From the NCBI GenBank assembly GCA_947502505.1, contig CANNAE010000002.1, positions 372,001-436,000 on the forward strand: a DNA stretch of 64,000 bases. Direction: 5' to 3'. The notes under the pieces are model-generated. The model saw nothing but the letters and a program-made list of their open reading frames with translations, made no database searches and was not told where the DNA came from. This DNA is from an uncultured Planococcus sp. GTDB taxonomy: Bacteria > Bacillota > Bacilli > Bacillales_A > Planococcaceae. A program made the translations under genes and the position numbers. Below, piece by piece: positions 58,108-64,000 of this stretch (position 1 is the first letter of the stretch; every line of letters starts with the position of its first letter).

Positions 58108-58343
58108 CAGAGTGTTGAAGAAGTCTAATAATTAGTTATGAATTAAAATGAGAACATCTTTTCGACATTCAAAAATCAAAGAACTCTCTGAGTATTTGGA
58201 GAAGCGTTCGTTCGACTCCGGTGGATTAGCGAGACGACCGAGACCCCGCAAGACGCAACGCGGCTGAGGAGGCTTGGGCGCGAGCCCACGGAAAGCGAAC
58301 GATAAGCTTCGGAAAATACGGCTTTTAATTTCCTCGACTGCCT
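58108..58343 (-). mobile_element. MITE-like repeat, copy B (inverted relative of copy A)
   Basis: A 236-bp non-coding element. Its reverse complement matches copy A over most of its length: TTTTCCGAAGCTTATCG, GTGGGCTCGCGCCCAAGCC, TTGCGGGGTCTCGGTCGTC and CGAACGCTTCTCCAAATACT. It lacks the middle segment of copy A. The ends are the same imperfect terminal repeats (CAGAGTGTTGAAGAAGT on this side). It is bracketed by two near-identical terminator hairpins of a different sequence from those flanking copy A. Confidence 0.8.
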
Positions 58344-58380
58344 AAAAGGGACAATGGCTATTACGCCATTGCCCCTTTTT
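58344..58380 (-). terminator. Terminator-type hairpin, right of repeat copy B
   Basis: AAAAGGGACAATGGC and GCCATTGCCCCTTTTT form the stem; on the reverse strand it lies about 30 bp past the stop of the metal-binding lipoprotein gene. Confidence 0.8.
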
Positions 58381-58411
58381 CATTTTTCCGTGCAACAGGA
58401 TGGATGCACAC

Positions 58412-59374
58412 TCAATTTGTCAGTCCTTCTAGAATGGTGTCGATATTCCATTGCATCATCTTCAGGTAAGTATCGCCGTCTTCACCAGGCTTTCCGATAG
58501 AATCTGTAAAGACCTTGCCTTTGATGTCGACGCCGGTCTCTCTTGCCACCATATCCATGCTGCGTGGGTCGATGCTTGTTTCCAGGAACAAGCCTTCAAT
58601 GTTCTGTTCTTCGATAATGTCCAGCACACGCGTGATTTGATTCGGAGTTCCTTGGTTTTCCTGATTGATCTCCCAAATGTATTCAGCTTGGAAATCATAG
58701 GCTTTGCTGAAATACTTGAATGCCCCTTCACTCGTCACGAATACGCGCTCGTCTTGTGGAATTTTGCTGTATTGGTCAATGGCTTCTTGATGAAGCTCTT
58801 CCAATTGGCCGATGTAGGCTTCCGCGTTTTGCTCGTAAACGTCTTGATGCTCCGGATCGATTTCAATAAAGGCATCTCGAGCATTTTCCGCATATTGGAT
58901 GCCATTCCGTATGTCCAGCCAAGCGTGCGGGTCTTCTTCGCCCTCTTTGCCTTCCGTCGTCAAATACATCGGCTCCACCCCTTCACTCAATCGGAAGACA
59001 GGGGCCGATTCGCCGGATTTTCCGGAAGTGTCCAGTAATTTTTCAAACCATGAGTTGCCGGCTTCCAAGTTCAAGCCGTTATAAAACACCAAATCGGCAT
59101 CCGTTGTTTTCTGTAAATCCTGAGGCAAAGGCTCGTATTCGTGCGGATTGGAGCCAATCGGTGCCAGGCTGTGGATCTCTATCCGGTCGCCCCCGACATT
59201 TTTCACGATATCGTAGAGGATGGAATAAGTCGTCACTACTTCCAGCTTATCTTCGCCTCCATCAGCAGAAGCGTCTTGCTCTTCATTCCCGGTACATCCA
59301 GCCAAAAGCGCGAGCAGCAAAAGAAATGCTATCGACGCCCCTATCCTTTTTTTCGTGTTCAATATTTGTTTCAT
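58412..59374 (-). CDS. mntA: Manganese/iron ABC transporter substrate-binding lipoprotein
   Basis: A 320-residue cluster A-I (ZnuA/PsaA-like) binding protein. Signal segment and lipobox LLAGC (about residues 23-27). Metal ligands visible: His in GSNPHEYEP, His in EEDPHAWLD, Glu in TSEGAFKYF and Asp in FTDSIG, i.e. the His-His-Glu-Asp set of manganese and iron binders such as PsaA and MntA; the His-rich loop of ZnuA is absent. It is the last gene of a three-gene reverse-strand operon (ATPase, permease, binding protein) with an MntR-like box upstream. Manganese preference is inferred. Confidence 0.88.
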   Translation of the reverse strand: MKQILNTKKRIGASIAFLLLLALLAGCTGNEEQDASADGGEDKLEVVTTYSILYDIVKNVGGDRIEIHSLAPIGSNPHEYEPLPQDLQKTTDADLVFYNGLNLEAGNSWFEKLLDTSGKSGESAPVFRLSEGVEPMYLTTEGKEGEEDPHAWLDIRNGIQYAENARDAFIEIDPEHQDVYEQNAEAYIGQLEELHQEAIDQYSKIPQDERVFVTSEGAFKYFSKAYDFQAEYIWEINQENQGTPNQITRVLDIIEEQNIEGLFLETSIDPRSMDMVARETGVDIKGKVFTDSIGKPGEDGDTYLKMMQWNIDTILEGLTN

Positions 59375-59389
59375 CATCATTCTCCTTTT

Positions 59390-60253
59390 TTATAGATTTG
59401 CCAATTCTGTTTGCTTTTTCTTGCTGCTTATTTTTTTCCAAAGCAACCCGTGCTTCGGAGAGAATACAAATGCAATGATAAACAGCGCGGTTGCTGCCAA
59501 TACGATGGTTGCCCCGGAAGCCAAATTATACGTGTAGCTAAAGTACAAGCCGATCACCGCCGACACCGCTCCTATTGCCGATGCCAAGAACACCATGGTG
59601 GAAAGCCGGTCGGTCAGAAGATAGGCGGTCGCTGCAGGCGTGATTAGCATGGCAACCACTAAGACGATCCCGACCGTCTGAAGGGACGCGACGGTGACCA
59701 TCGTGAGTAGCGCCATCAAAAAATAATGGATGAGCCGAACCGGCAAGCCATACACGCTGGCCATGACTGAATCAAATGAAGTCACCAGCAATTCCTTGTA
59801 AAACAAATAAATGGAGCCAAGGACGACCAGCCCGATGGCGAGCGTGATCCACATATCCGACGGGCGCACGGCCAGGACATTGCCAAACAGGATGTGATAG
59901 AGATCCGTACTGCTTTCTAGCACGGTAATGAGGATTACCCCCATCGCAAATGCCGCGGTAAACATAATCCCAATGGACGTATCCTGCTTGATGCGGCTGT
60001 TTTGGCTCACAAATCCAATCGCCATCGCGGTTAACACTCCTGTAAATACCGCCCCGAAGAAAAAGTTGATGCCAAGCGCGTACGAAATCGCGACTCCCGG
60101 AAGCACCGCGTGGGAAATGGCATCCCCCATTAGCGCCATCCCCCTCAAGATGATGAAGCAGCCAATGGCACCACAAATGATGCCGACCATCACGGAAGTA
60201 AGCAAGGCTTTTTGCAAAAAGTCATATTGAATGATCCCTTCGATAAACGCCAT
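59390..60253 (-). CDS. mntC: Manganese ABC transporter permease
   Basis: A 287-residue ABC-3 family permease with about eight helices: CFIILRGMALMGDAISHAVLPG is the family signature (written here in part) in the first third, and GIVLVVAMLITPAATAYL is the conserved segment in the last third. Its start is 1 nt after the stop of the ATPase gene, and the binding protein gene starts 15 nt after its end. Symbol numbering differs between species, so mntC is tentative. Confidence 0.88.
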   Translation of the reverse strand: MAFIEGIIQYDFLQKALLTSVMVGIICGAIGCFIILRGMALMGDAISHAVLPGVAISYALGINFFFGAVFTGVLTAMAIGFVSQNSRIKQDTSIGIMFTAAFAMGVILITVLESSTDLYHILFGNVLAVRPSDMWITLAIGLVVLGSIYLFYKELLVTSFDSVMASVYGLPVRLIHYFLMALLTMVTVASLQTVGIVLVVAMLITPAATAYLLTDRLSTMVFLASAIGAVSAVIGLYFSYTYNLASGATIVLAATALFIIAFVFSPKHGLLWKKISSKKKQTELANL

Positions 60254-60254
60254 A

Positions 60255-60995
60255 TCAATTCACCCCCGCTTCGAACAAGAAAGCCAATTCGCTTTCATAA
60301 GCTTTGCGCATGACTTCAGGCCGCAGCACTTCAGCCGGCCGCCCGAACTGCACGAGCTGCTTATTCAATAACAGCAATTCATCGAAATATTCCTTGGCTT
60401 TGCTCAAATCGTGATGGACTACGACGACTGTTTTGCCTTCATCCCGTAAATCTTTCAACAACTTCACGATCATTCCTTCGCTGGCCATGTCAATTCCGAC
60501 AAAAGGTTCGTCCAAGAAAAACAAGTCCGCTTTTTGAGCCAATGCCCGTGCGAGAAAAACCCGCTGCTGCTGGCCACCGGACAACTCCCCGATTTGCCGG
60601 TTCGCATATTGTGCCAAGCCGACTTTTTCCAAGCATTCCAGTGCCCAGGCCTTGTCGCTTTTCTTCGGACGCTTGAATATCCCTAAAGATGGATAGGTCC
60701 CGATCAACACAGCATCCATCACATGAATGGGAAAATCCCAATCGTATTGGTTTCGTTGAGGAACATAAGCAATCCGGTTGCGGTTTTCCTTTAAGCTTCC
60801 GCCGAATATTTTGATAGAACCCGAGTCAATCGAGATCAAATTCAGTATCGCTTTCAGTAAAGTGGATTTCCCGGCTCCGTTCGGCCCGATAATCCCTAAT
60901 ATATTTCCTTGTTCGAGTGTTAAGTCAATCGCTTCAATGGCGGATCGGCCATGGTAGGAAACCGTTATATTTTCAACTGCAAGTGCATGGGTCAT
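60255..60995 (-). CDS. mntB: Manganese ABC transporter ATP-binding protein
   Basis: A 246-residue ABC ATPase: Walker A GPNGAGKST, Q-loop RNQYDWDFP, signature LSGGQQQR, Walker B LFFLDEPF and switch His (VVVHHDLS). YVPQRNQYDWDFPI is typical of ABC-3 metal importers. ATG 60995 follows GAGGGTGGGGAC; the longer reading is unsupported. It is the first gene of the operon, 31 bp after the MntR-like palindrome. Symbol tentative. Confidence 0.9.
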   Translation of the reverse strand: MTHALAVENITVSYHGRSAIEAIDLTLEQGNILGIIGPNGAGKSTLLKAILNLISIDSGSIKIFGGSLKENRNRIAYVPQRNQYDWDFPIHVMDAVLIGTYPSLGIFKRPKKSDKAWALECLEKVGLAQYANRQIGELSGGQQQRVFLARALAQKADLFFLDEPFVGIDMASEGMIVKLLKDLRDEGKTVVVVHHDLSKAKEYFDELLLLNKQLVQFGRPAEVLRPEVMRKAYESELAFLFEAGVN

Positions 60996-61467
60996 GTCCC
61001 CACCCTCTTTCCTAATGTAAATATTGTTTCCCAAAGGAAACTTTAGTCCATCTTAATCCTTTTTGCGTGAAAAGTAAAATAAATAATGATTTTATTTGAG
61101 CGGAACTATATTCAGCCCCCTTTATCAAGGAAGATCGGCAGTTACAATCGCTGGTCGATCATGGCTATGATGGCTTGCTATTTAGGCTAGTCCTGCATTT
61201 CCGATCCTAATCGAAAAAACTGAATATTTCGCTTCGCCGGCGCAATTACCTGATCTGTCCACCCGGATCCCCCTCTACAGCATCTCAATGCCGCATATAT
61301 TCCTATAAAAATTAAAAAAACTGTTCTGCCGTTTTTTACGGACATCCTAAAATCACAATTTCGGACAAAACAAAATACATAGTCCAACCTATTTGTTCAG
61401 AATAGTTAAAAAGTTATGATGTTAACACCGAGTTAAGATGCCGGTAAGACGAGAAGGAGTGAATTTG
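60996..61467. other. Divergent intergenic region with an MntR-like box
   Basis: About 470 bp. GTTTCC-CAAA-GGAAAC, a perfect 16-bp palindrome at 61026-61041, lies upstream of the importer genes. The rest (61050-61460) contains no gene; a promoter for the protease gene must be near 61380-61440 but no clear pair stands out. Confidence 0.55.
61026..61041 (-). promoter_or_regulatory. MntR-like operator
   Basis: The 16-bp palindrome GTTTCCCAAAGGAAAC resembles the GTTTCC/GGAAAC half sites of Bacillus MntR boxes (TTTGCCTTAAGGAAAC-type, from memory). It lies about 31 bp upstream of the importer start codon, where binding of Mn-loaded MntR would block transcription. Confidence 0.68.
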
Positions 61468-63126
61468 ATGAGTAAAAAGAAATTACTGACTTTAAGTTTG
61501 GCAGCATCACTAGCATTATCCGCAACAGCTGTTTCAGCTGATACACTATCCGGGCAAACGACGGAAAACGTCCACGTCAATAAAGACACGAAGACACCGG
61601 ATTTCATTTCCGGAAAACTGACCGAACCATCCGATAAAGCAGCCAAAGAGATTGTCTTTACATATTTGGAAGAAAACGAAAACACATTTAAAATTGATAA
61701 AAAAGACCTTTCCAGCTTTAAAGTGATCAGCCAGGAAAAAGACGATCTTGGCTTCACCAAAGTGAAACTCCAGCAGAAATTCAAAGGCGTACCTGTTTTT
61801 GGCTCTGTCATTAATGCACATGTCGACCAAAATGGCGTACTGACTTCCGTATCCGGCAACTTGGCGCCGGAATTATACGATAAGCAATCCCTGAAAAAAG
61901 GCGCTACTGTGAAAGCCGGGGCGGCAGTCGAAAAAGCTGCGGCTGATTTGAAAGAAAAAATCGGCAGCACACCGGAGCTTGAAGCTGAAGTGACACCGGA
62001 GTTGGTCATCTATTCCAAAGACGGCCAAGCGCATTTTGCCTACAGCGCTGAATTTGAATTCCTCTATCCGGAACCCGGGAATTATCAATACTTCGTTGAT
62101 GCGAAGACCGGCGACATTCTGGATTCCTTTAACCAGATCCATGAAGCGAAACCATCCGGCGGCGGTGCTAGTTTAACCGGCAATGATTCGACCGCGACTG
62201 GCAAAGGCGTATTGGGCGATACGAAGACTTTCAATACTTTAGTGAATAATAACGGCTCTTATTTGGTCGACCGGACGCGCGGCAGCGGCATCTTCACTTA
62301 CGATGCAAAAAACCGCACGCGTACGCCGGGCACTTTGTGGCTCGATAGCGATAATGTCTACAATGCCGCGTATGACGGGGCAGCGGTCGATGCTCACGCG
62401 TATGCCGGACAGACTTATGACTACTTCCAGGATGTCCATAGCCGCAACAGCTATGACGGCAACGGGGCGGAGCTGATCTCGACTGTCCATTACGGCCGCA
62501 GCTACAATAATGCATTTTGGAGCGGTTCCCAAATGGTTTACGGGGATGGGGACGGCAATACCTTCGTGCCGCTATCAGGGGCGCTTGATGTTATCGCACA
62601 CGAATTAACGCACGCTGTGACGGATACTTCTGCCGACTTGATCTACCAGAACGAGTCAGGCGCAATCAACGAGTCGATGTCCGATATCTTCGGAACGCTT
62701 GTCGAACACCATTTCAATAACAAGCCGGACTGGCAAGTAGGCGAAGACATCTATACGCCGAATGTCGCGGGAGATGCTTTGCGCTCCATGGAAGACCCGA
62801 CTTTGAGCGGAGACCCGGATCATTACTCGAAACGCTATACAGGCACGGGTGATTACGGCGGCGTCCATATCAACTCGGGTATCAGCAATAAAGCCGCATT
62901 CCTGCTCGCGAACGGCGGGACGCATTACGGCGTGACAGTCGCTGGCATTGGCAATGACAAAACCGGCGATATCTATTACCGCACGCTTACGCAATACTTG
63001 ACGCCGAACTCGAACTACAGCCATTTCCGCGTTTCCACCATCCAAGCGGCAACGGACTTGTACGGGGCATCAAGTGCTGAAGTGGCCAGTGTGAAAGCAG
63101 CCTTCTCAGCTGTTGGGGTGAATTAA
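61468..63126 (+). CDS. M4 family neutral metalloprotease (bacillolysin)
   Basis: A 552-residue preproenzyme. Signal peptide about residues 1-25 (VSA-DT); FTP and PepSY-type propeptide about 30-235; mature thermolysin-like domain 240-552 with [12 protein letters not shown] (HExxH), [12 protein letters not shown] (third zinc ligand Glu and Asp), and [15 protein letters not shown] (catalytic His). It degrades extracellular protein. The propeptide-cleavage site is near the [13 protein letters not shown] region. ATG 61468 follows GAAGGAGTGAATTTG; an earlier ATG has no site. Usual length for the family. Confidence 0.93.
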   Translation: MSKKKLLTLSLAASLALSATAVSADTLSGQTTENVHVNKDTKTPDFISGKLTEPSDKAAKEIVFTYLEENENTFKIDKKDLSSFKVISQEKDDLGFTKVKLQQKFKGVPVFGSVINAHVDQNGVLTSVSGNLAPELYDKQSLKKGATVKAGAAVEKAAADLKEKIGSTPELEAEVTPELVIYSKDGQAHFAYSAEFEFLYPEPGNYQYFVDAKTGDILDSFNQIHEAKPSGGGASLTGNDSTATGKGVLGDTKTFNTLVNNNGSYLVDRTRGSGIFTYDAKNRTRTPGTLWLDSDNVYNAAYDGAAVDAHAYAGQTYDYFQDVHSRNSYDGNGAELISTVHYGRSYNNAFWSGSQMVYGDGDGNTFVPLSGALDVIAHELTHAVTDTSADLIYQNESGAINESMSDIFGTLVEHHFNNKPDWQVGEDIYTPNVAGDALRSMEDPTLSGDPDHYSKRYTGTGDYGGVHINSGISNKAAFLLANGGTHYGVTVAGIGNDKTGDIYYRTLTQYLTPNSNYSHFRVSTIQAATDLYGASSAEVASVKAAFSAVGVN

Positions 63127-63177
63127 GCGCTCATTGCGGCCGTCATAAAATTTGGGACATGGGTTTAAGATAAACCT

Positions 63178-63216
63178 GAAAAAACATCAAGCTATGGTGA
63201 GCTTGATGTTTTTTCG
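63178..63216 (+). terminator. Terminator of the M4 protease gene
   Basis: AAAAAACATCAAGCT and AGCTTGATGTTTTTT form a stem around ATGGTG, ending in a T run. Confidence 0.88.
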
Positions 63217-63249
63217 GCTAAACTATTAGGTTGTTTTAAGATGAAGTTA

Positions 63250-63293
63250 AATAAAACCGCTGGGAAAATTTTTTCCCAGCGGTTTTATTATGT
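63250..63293 (-). terminator. Terminator of the EgtB-like gene
   Basis: AAATAAAACCGCTGGGAAA pairs with TTTCCCAGCGGTTTTATT; a 19-bp stem about 20 bp after the stop codon of the reverse-strand gene. Two separate terminators thus serve the convergent pair. Confidence 0.88.
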
Positions 63294-63312
63294 CTATTCA
63301 GCTGCTAAACAG

Positions 63313-64000
63313 TTAAGATTGGTCATCTGCCAATCTGAATCCGCCAAACTGCCAGCGTTTATCCGGCGGGAAGAAGTTCCGGTAGGTTTCCCGGATATGG
63401 CTCGCCGGAGTGGCGCACGAGCCTCCCCTTAGAATCATTTGGTTGCTCATGAATTTGGCATTGTACTCTCCTAATGCCCCTTCTAGCGGCTTGCTTCCTG
63501 GATAAGAGGAGTAGGCACTCGATGTCCATTCCCATACATCCCCGAACATTTTCGAAAGCGGCGATGCGCTTCCGTTTTGTTCAGCTGCTGGATGATAGGT
63601 TTCTTGTTCCATCGTGTTTCCTTGAATCGCGATGCCTTGGGACGCATGCTCCCATTCCGCTTCAGTCGGCAGTCTTTTGCCTTTCCATCTGCTGAACGCA
63701 TCGGCTTCGTAAAAGCTGACATGGCTGACGGGTTCGGCCAAATCTATGTTTTTCACTCCGCCGAGTGTGAAGATCTCCCATTGCTGCTGCTCATTTTTCA
63801 GCCAGTACAGCGGCGCTTTCCAATTATTCTTTTTCACCACGCCCCAGCCGTCCGATAGCCAATGTTCCGGCTGCTCGTATCCGCCGGCTTCGATAAATTC
63901 CAGGAACTCTCCGTTGGTCACAGGTTCTGTGGCCAATTGAAACGGCTCTAGCCATACTTTATGGCGCGGGCTTTCATTATCGAACGCAAAGCCTTCACCT
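63313..64000 (-). CDS. EgtB-like formylglycine-generating-enzyme-fold protein, C-terminal part
   Basis: The reverse strand encodes about 229 residues that continue beyond the right edge. The start of this part reads [17 protein letters not shown], then [44 protein letters not shown] and [20 protein letters not shown], the FGE-sulfatase fold of EgtB (ergothioneine synthase). The N-terminal DinB-like iron-binding domain is outside. EgtB couples hercynine and a thiol with O2; related OvoA and SznF-like proteins share the fold. Ergothioneine biosynthesis is therefore likely but needs the rest of the gene. Confidence 0.75.
   Translation of the reverse strand, partial: GEGFAFDNESPRHKVWLEPFQLATEPVTNGEFLEFIEAGGYEQPEHWLSDGWGVVKKNNWKAPLYWLKNEQQQWEIFTLGGVKNIDLAEPVSHVSFYEADAFSRWKGKRLPTEAEWEHASQGIAIQGNTMEQETYHPAAEQNGSASPLSKMFGDVWEWTSSAYSSYPGSKPLEGALGEYNAKFMSNQMILRGGSCATPASHIRETYRNFFPPDKRWQFGGFRLADDQS

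Overview
The window looks like chromosomal DNA of a moderately low-GC Gram-positive bacterium of the Planococcaceae (Planococcus or Planomicrobium type). This is inferred from AGGAGG-type ribosome sites, frequent GTG and TTG starts, the long class 3 fructose-1,6-bisphosphatase, split KtrC/KtrD potassium uptake genes, an M4 bacillolysin, and FapR- and MntR-like operator sequences. No rRNA, tRNA, CRISPR array, prophage or intact transposase was seen.

Layout. 0-8 kb: 5' end of a FabHB-type fabH behind a FapR-like box, a FUSC-family membrane protein, an XRE regulator with two small membrane proteins, a CDF (probably manganese) exporter, a reverse-strand run of three GNAT acetyltransferases and a methyltransferase, and an Rrf2 regulator divergent from a QorB-like oxidoreductase with twin operators. 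8-22 kb: a membrane gluzincin, an ASCH protein, a GNAT-aminotransferase fusion, a 21-bp minisatellite, an MFS transporter, then a tightly packed reverse-strand series (Nudix, zinc PLC-like, Asp/Glu racemase, LD-carboxypeptidase, P-loop kinase, alpha/beta hydrolase, Nif3-like). 22-36 kb: GAF-STAS regulator, aldo/keto reductase, MHYT-PAS-GGDEF-EAL protein, orphan anti-sigma protein, KtrD and KtrC, a protein resembling only sigma region 2, and an MscS channel. 36-40 kb: SDR, small membrane proteins and fbp.

40-52 kb is the most coherent system: a c-di-GMP-I riboswitch before a secreted TIM-barrel glycosidase-like protein, then a terminator and a coupled operon (Hpt-REC-GGDEF-REC diguanylate cyclase, HEAT-repeat membrane protein, BcsA-like family 2 glycosyltransferase, single-domain response regulator), faced by a convergent 950-residue hybrid histidine kinase. 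Cardiolipin synthase, a second GAF-STAS protein and a MEDS-domain protein follow. I read this as a c-di-GMP-controlled exopolysaccharide module wired to phosphorelay and stress signalling.

52-64 kb: two inverted copies of a MITE-like repeat, each bracketed by two near-identical terminator hairpins, enclose a sortase-anchored-like protein, an SDR, an ion channel without a GYG filter, MsrA and a LysR/YeiH pair. A manganese ABC importer with an MntR-like palindrome, an M4 protease and a truncated EgtB-like gene complete the window.

A cross-cutting observation is that three genes (2793, 37323 and 50388) appear to start at AUC or AUU exactly 7 nt after a good Shine-Dalgarno sequence, with no usable AUG, GUG or UUG.
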